The notes beneath the pieces are model-generated. The model worked only from the letters and a program-made list of their open reading frames with translations, ran no database searches and was not told the DNA's origin. The position numbers and the translations under genes were made by a program. DNA of 64,000 nucleotides from Armigeres subalbatus (Eukaryota; Arthropoda; Insecta; Diptera; Culicidae): contig NC_085140.1 in NCBI RefSeq assembly GCF_024139115.2, positions 425,529,781 to 425,593,780 of the forward strand, written 5' to 3'. Shown one piece after another: positions 23,164-35,279 of the stretch. Every line of letters starts with the position of its first letter. The stretch's first letter is position 1.

Positions 23164-24208
23164 CTACTTTTTTGCTCCGACCGCGGTCATTGCTTTGGTT
23201 CTATTTTGTACTTTTTGTGCGAATCACCGCACAAAAGTAAAGCGCAAGAACCAACCGCAGACGGCGGTCGTAACGAAACTGTGAAATTTTACTGGGTTGG
23301 AAAAGATTTGGATTTTTAATGTGTTTACGTTGACAACCAATAGTTCCAATAGGCCAATTGCTGGAGGGTTGCCGATTCGATTGATAATAAAATCTCGAAA
23401 ATCCATTGAAAGATAAAGGAGCTATTAGCGTTTGAAATCTATCCTAATTTCGTGACGGTCTCAAATTTGGAAATTTCCGTTTTACACCCTGTATCAGAGT
23501 CTTCCCCTTAGAAGTAGTTTACGTCTAAAAATATTTTTCCATTATATTTTTTATATATTACTTGTTACGAAAATGCACGAGATCCAAAAGCTGAATGAAT
23601 CGGGAATGTAAGCAAACCATGCAAACGCAGAGCCTCTCGCATTTATTCTCCCTCATGCAGTATGAAAAAATAAATTTGAAGAGCGGGAAACATTTGACAG
23701 TAACTAAGTAACTAAGTAACTGCAAAACATGCTCATGGGATTGATTTTCAAACATCCCTCCTCTCGCTTGAGAACAAAAATGCGGCTCTTTCCGCATGAC
23801 CTAGCCTCCAACTACAAAAAGTCCGTGGCTAAATTCAAATAGACAAACACCTCTATAGACATTGTGCATCTAATAGATACCTTGATATTAATTCATTTTG
23901 GAAGACTTTGCACACCTCATGTTCAAGAAAATTTGAATCATATGCTTATTGAACTGAATTAGGTGTATACAGATGATCGGGACATTTCAAAAACCTGATT
24001 GATCTGTTAGATACCGTGGCCTAAGCTCAAGAATGTTTTAAAATACCTCGAACATCTCGTATTCAAGAAAATTGGGCTTTCACAATGCTATAAGCGTTGG
24101 GGAAGGGACATTGCAAAAACCTTGGTTGGTTTGGTAGATACCGTGGACTGAATTGGAGATGCTTGAGCAACCCGTATTCAAGAATATTGGGGTTTTCATG
24201 ATGCACAA
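23164..24208. other. unassigned; contains a diverged dispersed repeat at 23,395-23,480
   Basis: AAGATAAAGGAGCTATTAGCG and following bases resemble, in reverse, segments at 25,083-25,200 and 33,960-34,078 (GCGTTACGCTG ... AACGTTAxTAGCG). Otherwise nothing is recognised. Confidence 0.35.
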
Positions 24209-24466
24209 GGGCCCTCCTTAGCCGTGCGGTAAGACGCGCGGCTACAAAGCAAGACAATGCTGAGGGTGGCTGGGTTCGATTCCCGGTGCCGGTCTAGGCA
24301 ATTTTCGGATTGGAAATTGTCTCGACTTCCCTGGGCATAAAAGTATCATCGTGTTAGCCTCATGATATACAAATGCAAAAATGGTAACTTGGCTTAGAAA
24401 ACTCGCAGTTAAGAACTGTGGAAGTGCTTAATGAACACTAAGCTGCGAGGCGGCTCTGTCCCAGTG
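24209..24466 (+). mobile_element. Feilai: Feilai-type SINE, 3'-truncated
   Basis: Starts GGGCCCTCCTTAGCCGTGCG, has a perfect B box GGTTCGATTCC and the complete body to GGCTCTGTCCCAGTG, but lacks the AATGCCAATGAAGAAG tail. Very similar to 608-894. Confidence 0.88.
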
Positions 24467-25510
24467 TACAATGGTCAAATTTCACGACATAAATCGATAA
24501 CTCGAAAACCATCAGTGCTAGAGTTTTGACGTCTTCAGAAGAAATGATCTACAAAAAGAGATCTATTTTAAGTGTAGGTGGTCATTAGAGTGGCCCTTCG
24601 GTGAACTTTTTTTGGAAATGTATTTTTTTACCCTTTTGAGTTAGGAGTTCATATAATTCTACAAAGTTGTAGAGAATTTAATTCTAAGCATTTTTGCTCA
24701 ATATACATTTATTTTATCTTATATAGGTAATGTTTTATTACAAAATTGCTAAATTTAGATAGGGTGGTCCCGAAAAAATAGTTTTTAGCCTCCACTTTCA
24801 TCAATTCAGAATATTTTCAAAACTGTCTTAGCATCGCTTCATGGTCTTTGGATGGCGCATCTTTTGGATACATAAGATGGTTGATAGCTTCATTTTCAAG
24901 CATTTTATAAGCGTTTTTTCATGAAAAAGTGATATTTTTCTAAGCATTCTACTGCAGCTAGTAGCAAATATTAGCAAAAATTTCAATCGTTATCTGAAAG
25001 TACACATGCAGGCCCATCAAATCCATGGTATTTCATTTGTCCATGTTTGTCCTTTTGTTTAATAGTTTGATAGATATTGTTTTGACGTAGGACTTAAGTC
25101 TTTCTTTACTATACTGGGTGTCATTTAGATTTTTGGAAATCGAGAGCGTTACGCTGAAAGGGAAGATTTTGAACGTTACTAGCGCCTTTATCTTTCGATG
25201 GATTTTAGATTTATATATCGATCGACCTCGACACTTCCACCATTTTGCATATCCATTGAAACTTAAGATTAATAACAATAAGCTATTGAAAATTTCAATT
25301 CTTGTCAAAGCCAGTACAAATTTCATATGTAACAATCCCGTGCATTCCTAACACGGATATCAGAATGCGGATGTCACGGGCCTTCGGGTTCACGGAAGAT
25401 TTTCTTTGTGTATAAAAGAAGAGTGCCTGTCGCGAGTATTTCAATTTGTGACAGCAGGCGTACTGACGTGCTTTTTGTTCGCGCATTTTCGTTTCGTTCG
25501 TTCGTTCTGT
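24467..25510. other. unassigned repeat-like sequence
   Basis: AGAGTGGCCC and AGGGTGGTCC words about 170 bp apart hint at an old inverted or tandem element. At 25,083-25,200 lies TGACGTAGGACTTAAGTC ... ACTATACTGGGTGTCATTT, which recurs inverted at 33,960-34,078; the family is unclassified. No coding sequence was recognised. Confidence 0.35.
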
Positions 25511-25699
25511 GTTTTTTTTTTTTATCTATTGGTTTATTTGACAGGCTCAGGCGTGTATAACACTTAACGGAGCGAGATCTTATGATATTTACAATCGATA
25601 TCATCTTATTATCAACAGTTAGTAAGGAAAGGTATAGACCAAGATACTCGTGGCGACTCAAGGTTAGATTGCGTAATTTCAGGACGGACTAGGTTGGAT

Positions 25700-28600
25700 T
25701 TAGGTTTGAGGTATTTCAGCTGCTCATCCGGGTATTTGACGTCAAAAGGTATGGCGTAGCGTCGGCTGAGTTGTGGTTCGTCAGGAGCATCTTCCGGATG
25801 GCCAAGCTTCGTATTACACAGAACAATAAGACAAAAACAAAACGAGAAAGAAAAAAAGATAGGGAATTAGACTTTATGTCAGACGAGCAAAGAAAGGCTA
25901 GATGGCCTGCATATAAACCACATCCGATCCCCAAAACACCTCTTACTTCCTGTAGGGTTGTTTACCTGGCCACAAGGGTATCCAATAGTTGCTCTCTGGA
26001 GGCGTCGTTTTCCGAGCAATACAAATACGTGATCGATGTCATCGTAACCGGCTCCACACCCATAGGTTGCTATCAACCAGGTTTATTCTATAGAGTGTGC
26101 GTTTAGTGAAGAAGTGATTGGACATAAGTCTCGAATCGTGCGAATGAAGCCTCGGCTTAAGTCCTCACCTCTGAACCACGCTCGCGCAGAAACTTTAGGA
26201 ACATGGAAAAGAGCCACCGTCCAAGTTCATTGTGTGACCAAACATTTGCCAATTTTAGAGTACTCTGACGGACTAATGGGAAAAACTCGTTGTTCGAGAT
26301 TTGTCTATCAAAACTTCACCTTCCTGTGCGCCCACCTTTGCTAGCGAGTCCGCCTTCTCATTGCCATAGATTAGCAATGGATGGGACCCATACAAAGGTA
26401 ATCTTGAATGATCTTTCGAAAAATCACGCATCTGCTCTTCGTTGTAAGAAAGTAAGATGCGTGCTTGTAGTTTCATCGACGAGTGCCTCGATAGAACTAA
26501 GATATCGAAGAATGAAAGGTCTACGGCTGATTGAAATTATCCCCAAAGCGAAATTAATTGCTAGCTCAGCAACATAAACCGAACACGGTTCTTGAAGTTT
26601 TCGGAAGGTGGTTGAATTACGTTGAAAACACCGAAGCCAGTGGATCCGTAATGCGAGAACCATCAGTGAAATATCTGTTATTGCAATTGACATGTTCATA
26701 TTTTTCAGAAAAAATGGAAGGATAGATATTTGTCGAAGATGATCTGGTATTCCTTGAATAGCGTGTTTCATGGACAGATCGTATTCAATTGAGGAACTGT
26801 CGTTGACGAAGTGAACTCGAGTTGGATTATACATGGAAGACAGAGATCTGTCGATATGTAGTTGAGATAGACTCTGCAGTATCTTGAAGATGAGCAGTTC
26901 AAGCATATTATCGAAGTTTTCTAATACAAGTGTGTTACTTGTTCCACATTTGATGTCTAAGTAGAGCTCCCAGTAACGGTGCTTTAAAGAGGGACTCCAG
27001 CAAGCACCTCCAGGCTCATGTTATGCGTTGAATGCATACAGCCAAGGGCAATACGCAAACAACGATATTGAATTCGTTCCAATTTGATTAGGTGGCACTC
27101 AGCTGCTGAGAGGAAGCAGAAGAGCCTACTCTAAAACAGAGAGAATAGTCGTTTATATAGTTTGATGAGGTCTTCCGGTGAGCGCCCACCATGTTCCGGA
27201 GATAGAACGGAAAATGGATCCTTTTTCGGCTTCTCAACAAAATCAATATGGGTCTTCCAGGTACACTTGAATCAAACAGACCCCAAGGTATTTAGAAGAT
27301 AAAGATTGGTTTATGTCATCTTCAACAGCTTTAGTTTCAGTTGAGAGGGTACCGCTTCTTAGTAAACACAACCAATTGAGTTTTTGCGGAGAGAACTCGA
27401 TCCCAAATGTCTGGCCCAAACAGTCAGGTTATTTAGGAATTTTGCAATGGTCTTTGCAAACTGCACATGAACCTCTTAGGAGATCACGGCATCATCTGCA
27501 AGTTGTTCAAGCGTGCATTGTCCTTCCAAACAATTGTCAATATCTTTAACATAGAAATTGTAAAGAAGGGACTTAAACATGAACCTTGGGAAGGCCAAGC
27601 TATTTCTGGAAGTTGTTGAGTGCGAGAGTAAAGTTCATGTGTTTTACTGACAAAAATTGTACAAGAAATTATCTAAAATAACGGGTAATCCACTACTGCA
27701 GATTTTGACAGTACTTCTATGGAAACAGAATGCGCCCATTATCTAAGAAAATCACAGTTGTCTTTGTGCGCAAGGCCAGCTGATATCTGAAGAGAAAGCG
27801 CAGAGTCATTTGTTCCTTTACCTTTTCGAAACCCAATTGAGTATTTGACAGTAATGCATTTTGCTCGACCAATGGTCAATCTCTGAAAGGATCATTTTCC
27901 ATTTCTCATGCATGATAGCATGGCAATCGGTCGGTAGAATTGTGATTAGACGCTGGTTTCCCAGGCTTTTGAATAGCATTACTTTGACCTGTCGCCATTC
28001 AGGTGGCACAATGTTGTACCCATGAAACAGTTGTCAGGTCAAGTAATCGTCTTTTGCGATATCTGGGAGGTTTTAGAAGATTGAATTTGATGTTATCGCA
28101 TCCCGGAGCAGAATTATTCGATGAAAGAAGAGACATAGAAAGTTCCAGCATTGTGAATGGTCCATCCAAAGAACCGGGATCAGTGACTGATTCTCGAAAT
28201 AGGGTTCTGTGGTACGGAATCTGGCAGACCTTTTTGCGAAGTTGAATATCCATCGATTGGAGTATTCTTCACTCTCGTTGGTGGAAATGCGGTTCCGCAT
28301 GTTGCGGCCGTTTTCCAAAGTGTTGTCATTGAGGTTTCTCGTGATAGTCCTCGACAAAGTCGCAGTAGCTGTTTTTAGCCTTGAGAAGATTTTGAGCTTT
28401 CAGCCTCAAATACTCTTCAAAAGCTCAGACCTTCCGTGTTTACGGCCTTGAAGGCACTGATTTCTCAGAATACAACTTAGTACATTCATCATCCCATCCA
28501 GGAGTGGCTGGTCTGACAGATGTACTCGGAACGCGTCATTTCTAGGTTTCTACTGCGCTTTTTTGAATCAACTCAGTAAGGAATCTATATTCATCCAAAG

Positions 28601-29410
28601 GTGGAAGAATATCAGTTGATTCAATACCAATTTTTACCGCCGATGCAAATTTTGGCCAGTCAATGTTTTTCGTGAGGTCGAAAGGGACATTAACTGGCTC
28701 AGATTGTTGATAGCTACTTTTAATTGTGGTAACTATCGGCATATGATCACTACCATGGGGATCTTGAATTACCTTCCACGTGCAATCTAATGATAGTGAA
28801 TTTGAACATAAAGACAGATCAATACGGCTTTGTTGACCATTTGGTCCTATTCGAGTTACTTCACCAGTGTTCAAAATATTCAAATTGAAATCGTCACACA
28901 AATCATAGAAAATAGGCGCCCTATAATCGTCATACGTTTCGCCCCATCCAATACCATGTGCGTTCATATCACCCAATATCAATACTGGAGATGATAGGAG
29001 GAGACTGCGTTCCAGAAATGTCGACGATTAATAGAGGCATTTGGAGGAATGTACACTGAAGCTATGCAAAGATCTTTATTCTTCACATTTACTTGGCATG
29101 CGACGATTTCTAAGCCGGGAACAGTCGGAATGGGAATTCTGTAGAAGGAGTAGCATTTTTTGATCCCCAAAAGAACGCCACCATAATGATCATCCCGATC
29201 TTGGCGAATAATGTTAAAATCGTGGAAGTTGATTTCATTTTCAGAAGAAAGCCATGTTTCACAGAGTGCAAATATATCGCAATCGGAATTGCGAATCAAA
29301 AACTTGAACACGTCTAATTTATTTTTCAGACTGTGACAGTTCCACTGCAGCACAGTGATTGTATCTTCGGTGTTGGCCGTATTATCCATCGAAAGATACA
29401 ATTTCTGCAA
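25700..29410 (-). pseudogene. LINE ORF2 (endonuclease - reverse transcriptase - RNase H), broken
   Basis: ATG at 29,410 opens an APE-type endonuclease: VLQWNCHSLKNKL, CETW, GGVLLGI. A frameshift near 28,985 moves the frame to LILGDMNAHGIGWGE, SRIDLSL and GSDHMPI, all standard endonuclease motifs. RT remnants follow in several frames: SAPGCDNIKFNLLK (about 28,110), VPPEWRQVKV (about 28,000), PQGSCLSPLLYNFYVKDI (about 27,560) and QLADDAVIS (about 27,500), where the usual YADD is LADD. RNase H traces are AELAINFALG (about 26,560) and GNEKADSLAKVG (about 26,360). The protein copied its own RNA at a nicked target site; this copy cannot be made as one product. Confidence 0.82.
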
Positions 29411-29541
29411 GAAGGGGCCATGAAACAGTCAATTGCTTCAGATAACTTTCAACTGTTGGAATAAAGAGGTCAATGATTGGCCTCAATGAATTCGGAATAT
29501 TGAACAAGTTCAAACAACGGTCCACAAGGTCCTTAAGGAGA

Positions 29542-30760
29542 TCAATCCTCGCTTGGACGGAATACTTTTTCTAGAAGTGCGAATTTGTTTTTTCTTTCGT
29601 TGATTCTCCTAGCCGGATGTTTCTTCGAAACATCGGATTTAAACAATGGCGGGAATGTCTTACTGCAACTAGGATCAAAAGAAGCAGTAGGGACAGATTG
29701 CTTCGGGATTTTAAATAAACCCCCATTACCTTCAGATTTTGCCAAGCTTTTATGGATGATTTTTGTTCTCTTGCGGCGCGATCCCGGGGAAGACGGTTGC
29801 TTCCTCTTTTCGGGCACGTGTACCTCCGCAGGATCATCCATATCGGCTGCGTCAGAGTCCAATTCATCAATGGATATGGAATCATAATAATCACTCACAC
29901 GAACGGTGGCTGAAAAAGCAGTCGATGCAGTGGCTGTGGCGGATGCGTCTTGCGACTTTACCATTTCCGCATACGACTGCTTGGAGCGCTGTACCAACGA
30001 GCGCTTCACTTTTTGGGTGCGCTTTTTGTACACCGGGCATTCCTGCAAACCATGGGGAGGATTCAAACCACAATAAGCACATTTTGTTGCTTGTTGCTGG
30101 CAGAACTCCTCCCGATGTCTTTCTGAGCATTTGCCACAACGTGGTTTGTTGTCACAAAACTCGGCAGTGTGACCAAGTTGTTTGCAGTTGGTACAATTAA
30201 ATACCCTTGGCACAAAAAGACGCACCGGAAACAACATATTTTCTATATCTACATACTTTGGAAGCATCGAACCGGCGAATGTCACCGAAGCGAGCCCGAC
30301 TTGGAATAAACCTTTTGCCATCTACCGTGGCTGCTGAATGCAATTCCTTGCAGTCCAGAATATCCACGGTAGATTGTAGAGTAGCGTTCTTTAGGCGACC
30401 TTTCCCTGCAAGCACATCCTTGCAAGTCAAGCTCGCTGCGTTGATTACGCCTTCTATCTCGACCTCCCGCGAGGGCACATAAACTAAATATTCAACATTG
30501 TACGCCCTGTCGCCAGCAATTTCATTCGCCACCTGGTATGTAGGTGCGGTGATGCGTAGTTTGTTCCTGTTGATTTGGCTGAATTCAAGCTTCGTAAAAC
30601 GACGCGTCAAATCTCGTTTTATGCCCAGAAAATCTAGGCTCTTCACTTTCTGCCGAAAGTAAACAACCCAAGGCCCAGGCGAAGCCGCATGGTACAATCG
30701 TGTACGCCCTGCATCTTTTGGAGGCCCATTGCCTTCCACAGTCTCTGTCTCCATTCTCAC
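29542..30760 (-). pseudogene. LINE ORF1 (nucleic-acid-binding, three zinc knuckles), one frameshift
   Basis: ATG at 30,760 starts MRMETETVEGNGPPKDAG. The N-terminal part (NRNKLRITAPTYQVANEI, VEYLVYVPSREVEIEGVI) resembles the RNA-binding region of I/Jockey ORF1 proteins. The frame shifts near 30,310 (at VDGKRF) and continues in the next frame to 29,542. Three knuckles follow: CTNCKQLGHTAEFC, CGKCSERHREEFC and CAYCGLNPPHGLQEC. Then comes a basic, Ser-rich tail. Joined length is about 405 residues, normal for the family. It would bind LINE RNA in the RNP. About 130 bp separates it from ORF2. Confidence 0.82.
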
Positions 30761-31072
30761 CCCGCAAGGTGGAAGGATGATTTTGCTTATGTTAACTTAA
30801 GACTAATAGCTAATCAGAAAAAAAACTTAAAAAAAACTAATTTTATTTATTCTATCAGTCCCACTCCGAATCAAGCAGATGGGAGAACAATAAAAACGTT
30901 TCTACTTATCTGCCCCTGCTGCTGTAGGTAGCAGCAGTAACAATAGCCTGCTTCACTGGCGTCGCCAGAAGCAGCTACTTCACTCGCCGACAGCGATCGC
31001 CTTGGATCCGTAAGTAGGCACCACACAATAGACTCGCACTACCGAACACAATCCGCGATGAGACACAGCACA

Positions 31073-31108
31073 CACGTCTGGCTCGTTCGAACTATAGGCA
31101 CGGAATGA
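31073..31108 (-). promoter_or_regulatory. LINE internal promoter: initiator TCATTC and DPE AGACGTG
   Basis: On the minus strand TCATTC fits the arthropod initiator TCAKTY, with +1 at 31,106. AGACGTG occupies exactly +28 to +34 (31,079 to 31,073), the canonical place of a downstream promoter element. Jockey- and I-type elements carry such TATA-less promoters at their very 5' end, so this marks the 5' terminus. Confidence 0.75.
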
Positions 31109-31168
31109 ATCCTAATTTTGTAATACATACATTTGTTGTTTAAAATAATTGTAATCTGGGTAGAATCT

Positions 31169-31322
31169 CCTTCTTCCTCTTCAATGGTTCTACATTACAA
31201 CTGGAATTTGGCCCGCATTTGGACTTATTAATGTATTTTATCAGTTTTCCTCAGTTATTAATTGAAAGTTTTTCTATGCCCGCCATTGCATGAGTATGTA
31301 TCTTGTGTGGCAAGTTCAATGG
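31169..31322 (-). mobile_element. diverged Feilai-related SINE
   Basis: The minus strand has CTTGCCACACAAGATACATA, GCATAGAAA, TTAATAACTGAGG and a tail TTGAAGAGGAAGAAGGAGA. Related copies lie at 43,374 and 59,314 (both minus). The body resembles Feilai, but the tRNA head is not seen. The following 300 bp (to 31,800) hold nothing recognised. Confidence 0.55.
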
Positions 31323-31810
31323 ATGTAAAATAACTCTTGTGTGAAAAACTCGAGCAATATATTAAGGTTTGCCTGGTATTCGAATAAGGACTCGCCACTA
31401 TGCGGTGGAGCCATCACTTTTGCCTCGCCGACGTATTTACCAACAACGGCAGCGTGAACCGGCGTTGGCGAAAACAAATATGGCAAATATTTAGGCAAGT
31501 TTATCTTCACGCGATTTCTGGCCGAATTTTGAACACTTTCCAATAGACACGGAGGATACGTGAGAACCGCAATAAAAAACTATTCTCATTAGAGTAGATT
31601 TTTACGCGAATGTTAGGATTTATGTGGATGGTATCACCCGCGAAGGTCCGCTGTCAGTGTATTTTAATTGTAATTTTTTATACAACAATACACTGCCGTA
31701 ATCTGAAAAAGTGACATATGCGCCAAATTACAGCATATATGTTTTCTATTTTTCTGTTAAAGAGTACGATGAGTAGAGTCCGTTAACACTAATATTATGG
31801 AATAACGTAT

Positions 31811-32113
31811 AGGGGGAGATCCCCCTGTGTCGGACACATAAGCCATTTTACGAAAAACTCTTTAATTATCCGGGTTATGTTTACTTGTACACCATATACA
31901 CAAAATATGACCATTAATGACTCATACAAACTATATTTGATCATTTGAACACGTTTTTGGACGATGTATTTTGATGATGAATTTTGGTGAAAATTTTCAC
32001 GGTTCAGAAAAGTGTCCCCGAGTACCGGACACTATTGTATCATATTCAAATATGTCTAAGTTTCTATTTCATGAATAAAGACATCATTCAGAATAGTAAC
32101 ATTTTTCACTTGC
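31811..32113 (-). mobile_element. truncated copy of the TAGGGGGAGATC element
   Basis: TAGGGGGAGATCCCC, TCGGACACATAAGCCATTT and CATCATTCAGAATAGTAA match the complement of the element at 21,139-22,113, with a large internal deletion and the other terminus missing. Confidence 0.7.
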
Positions 32114-32149
32114 TTCAAGCCAGTAGGCCTAATGGTTAATAGGCCAAAA

Positions 32150-32285
32150 GAGAAGTGAGAAGTGGAAAGTGAACAACCAGAAATGAGAAGTGAGAAGTAA
32201 GAAGTAAGAAATGAAAAGAGAGAAGTTAGAAAAAAGAAGCACAAATAAAAATAAAGAAAGGTAATGGGAATAGGAAGAAAGAAAA
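32150..32285 (+). repeat. GA-rich purine block
   Basis: GAAGTGAGAAGTAAGAAGTA and following bases match 34,271-34,370 closely, linking this short block to the 1.2-kb purine tract 2 kb away. Confidence 0.7.
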
Positions 32286-33959
32286 CGAACAGTGGGTAAT
32301 GTCTGTGACATAACCGCTAAGTGGACGTAGGACTTGACTTGACCATGCCTTTAAGATACATAATATGTCCAAATTTCTCACATCAACTATTTTGGATAAA
32401 TAATCGGCGTTGCATACCATTCCTTGGCAAAATCATCTCATCAAATCGACACAGAACTCAAAACTACCGCGAACAAAAATCATCAAAAAAAAAATCAGGA
32501 AATATCTGTCCGGTCACGAAATATTAGCCTCGACAGTGGCAACCTTCCCACTGAAGGACTGCCTGAAATAAACCACAAGTTAGCTCAGCAGGGGATGTAG
32601 ACTGTATCTCAGCCCTTCCACTGAAGGGCCTTCTAATCCGTGCGATAGCGACTGAAGGAGAACATTATTTTTAACTCTTAGAGCCTTGAAAAGGGCTGTT
32701 TGCTTCGGCTAAGTGCAAAAAGTAAGAAAACGATCTTTTCAAATAACCGCGAATTTCTAGTGATGGTATAAAAAAGACTGAATGCTCTGCGAGCGAATGC
32801 ACTTTTCTTTTATACTACTTAATTTTGAATCTTCTCTACTTCCCAATTGGTGGGCCAATCAGCTAGTGTCTTGTATCCCGATCTTTGTCGGCTAAAACGT
32901 CATCATCATCAACGCATTCGAGAAGGGCTTCTTCTTTTTTACGCTTATTGCTCGCTGCTGGCGTCTATTTCCTAACGGGACTTTTCGCTAGATACAGGCC
33001 AATAAGCCGGGCAAGCGAGCTTAGAATTGCAGTTCAGGTGGGAAGTAGGGTGTTCTTTTCTGAGCCAACATTGTTAGTAGTAGAAGGAAGGAAACACCCG
33101 GACATGGGATTTCGGGTGATAAGATTTAGAATTCATAACATGGGACGATCGTTCAGTCACGTTCGATTTGTGTGCGGTCAGTACCAAACAATGCTTTTCT
33201 ACATATTTTTTTATAAATGCCAATATTGCATTGATCAATGCATTGATATTTAACGTGTATTTGCTTAGAATTTAGTTTTGGGTCGCGCGGATTTGGCGCA
33301 GAATGGATTTTCATGTCGCGCGGAAATGGCGTGGATTTGATTTTAGACGGCGCGGAAAATATTTCAGGATCTCCGTAACAACCCTGCAATTTCTATCCCA
33401 AAGGGAATTGAAAGCTTTAATATTGATCTCTATCATTGGCTCTCTGAAGAACCGTTTGTTTTTTGGACATACATGCTGCATCATGTGGCTTTTCTTCAGC
33501 CTGTCTCGGCTCATCACTGATGCCGGCCGGTCTCGGCTCGACTCTGCTGCTGCTGCCGGTATCTGCTCAGCATTGCTGCTTTGTCAGGTCTGTAGGGTGG
33601 ACTGCTGCTGTACTGACTTCATTCCCTGCTAAAAGGTGTGAGTGCTGTTCAATCGATGATGCGGTTGCTTCGCTTGTCCCGGTCAGAATGAAAGGAAAAA
33701 ATCGCGTTGCGCTATTTTATGGCTTCTCGGCTGACCCAGCGGCTGCTCATTCGCTAGTGTCTGCACCAATCAGAGGGTGGTAATGGAATGATGCAAGAAT
33801 TATGCGGTACCCATATTTATAGGTTCCCTTGATCTCAATGTTTTTCATTGAAAACAGTTTCATGCCTATTGAAACAAGTTTTTCGGGTCTTATCAAGCAT
33901 GGACATGAAAGGCATACTTGAAATCTGTCGATTGAGTGGCTTACCGCAGAAATTCGTCC
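32286..33959. other. no gene recognised; mixed sequence
   Basis: A TATA-like TATAAAAAAG lies at 32,767-32,776. The patch 32,880-33,780 is GC-richer, with GCTGCTG runs and overlapping frames on both strands that lack domains. GCGCGGA recurs three times with variations between 33,285 and 33,360. A promoter and 5' exon of a host gene, or a decayed LTR, would both fit; neither is supported. Confidence 0.3.
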
Positions 33960-34078
33960 ACTGAGACGAACGCTATTAACGTTTAAAATCTTTCAACACA
34001 GCGTAACGCGGTCGATTTGAATATTTTGAAATGACACCCGGTATAGTAAAGAGAGACGTAAGTCCTACGTCAAAAGAC
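33960..34078 (-). repeat. unclassified dispersed repeat
   Basis: AACGCTATTAACGTTTAAAAT, CAGCGTAACGCG, ATGACACCCGGTATAGTAAA and GTAAGTCCTACGTCA match, inverted, the segment at 25,083-25,200. Two copies with matching ends suggest a mobile element whose body I cannot classify. Confidence 0.45.
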
Positions 34079-35235
34079 GAAGAATTAGAAGGAAGAAGAC
34101 AGAAGGCAAAAGGAAGAAGAAAAATGGATGAAAGAAAAAAAAAGAAGGTTAAAAGCAAAAGGTAGAAAGAAAAAGAGAGGAGGCAGAAAGAAGAAGGAAG
34201 AAAAAAGATAAAAGAAAGAAAAAATAACGAAGAAATTAAAAGAAAGAATGAAGAAAAAGGGAATAAGGAAGAAGTGAGAAGTAAGAAGTAAGAAATGAAA
34301 AGAGAGAAGTTAGAAAGAAGAAGCACAAAGAAAAATGAAGAAGGGTAATGGGAAGAGGAAGAAAGAAAAAAAGACAGAGAAGGAGTAGGTAGAAAAAAAA
34401 GTAGCAGAAGGAGAAAGGAGGTGGAAGAACAAAAAGCGAAAAAAAATAAGGCAGAGAAAAGCAGCAAGAAGGAAGAAGAAGGATGAAAGGAATAAAGAAG
34501 AAGGGAGCTGGGACAAAGATAAAAAATAGGAGTGGAGTAGGTAGAGAAGGAAGAAATAAAAAGAAAGATGGAAAAAGGAAGCAGGAAGTATGGAGAAAAA
34601 AGAAGCAAGAATGAGGAAAAAAGAAGAAAGATGGAGGAAAAATAGAAAAGGGAAAAGGAAGGAAGAGGAAGAAGTGAAAAAAGGCGGATGAAAGATGGAA
34701 ATAGAAAGTAGGAAGAAGAAATATAAAAGAAGGAAGAAGATAGAAAGAAGGAGATAGAAGGGAGTAGGAAGAAGAAAAAAAGAAGAGGAAAAAAGGATGA
34801 CTGAAGAAAAAAAGTAAGAAAACAGGAAGAAAAAAGCAAAAAAGAAGAAGTAAGAAGGAGGAAGACAGCAAAAGAAAGAAGGAATTAGGAATAAAGAAAA
34901 ATATGGAGGACGAAAAAAGAAGAAATAAGTAAGAAAGATAACGTAAGAAAGATGGAAAAAAAGAAGAAGAATTAGAAGGAAGAAGACAGAAGGCAAAAGG
35001 AAGAAGAAAAATGGATGGAAGAAAAAAAAAGAAGGTTAAAAGCAAAAGGTAGAAAGAAAAGGAGAGGAGGCAGAAAGAAGAAGGAAGAAAAAAGATAAAA
35101 GAAAAAAAAAATAACGAAGAAATTAAAAGAAAGAATGAAGAAAAAGGGAATAAGGAAGAAGAAAAAATAATGGAGGAAAAAAGTTGGCAGGAAGATAGAG
35201 GAAAAAGGAAGAAAAAATAATTAAGAAGGAAGAGC
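34064..35235 (+). repeat. 1.2-kb polypurine tract with internal 196-bp duplication
   Basis: Almost only A and G on the plus strand. Bases 34,079-34,274 recur at 34,966-35,161 (offset 887) with few changes, so the tract grew by segmental duplication. The long minus-strand frames here (up to 336 codons) encode only Phe/Leu/Ser-rich low complexity and are not genes. Confidence 0.85.
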
Positions 35236-35279
35236 TTACTTGTCATTACTCACTTGGACCTTCGACCTAATGACCTGGA

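Larger units (their letters stand above)
25511..31106 (-). mobile_element. full-length, inactivated non-LTR retrotransposon (I/Jockey-like, with RNase H)
   Basis: Reading on the minus strand, the order is: an initiator and DPE promoter (31,073-31,108), 5' UTR, ORF1 with zinc knuckles (30,760 to 29,542), ORF2 with APE endonuclease, RT and RNase H (29,410 to about 25,700), then a 3' UTR with a CAAATAAACC poly-A-signal-like word and a run of 12-13 A ending at 25,511. The RNase H domain favours the I group over Jockey proper. Numerous frameshifts disable it. No target duplication was found, so the exact 3' limit is approximate. Confidence 0.85.

Noticed and set aside
29763..30200. 145-codon plus-strand frame
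   Set aside because: Shadow of the LINE ORF1 zinc-knuckle region on the minus strand.
32767..32776. TATA box of a gene or LTR
   Set aside because: TATAAAAAAG in AT-rich DNA is expected by chance; no initiator, LTR ends or downstream coding frame supports it.
33976..35246. Long minus-strand frames of 228-336 codons
   Set aside because: They translate the pyrimidine complement of a polypurine tract into Phe/Leu/Ser/Tyr low complexity, in several overlapping frames, with no domain.
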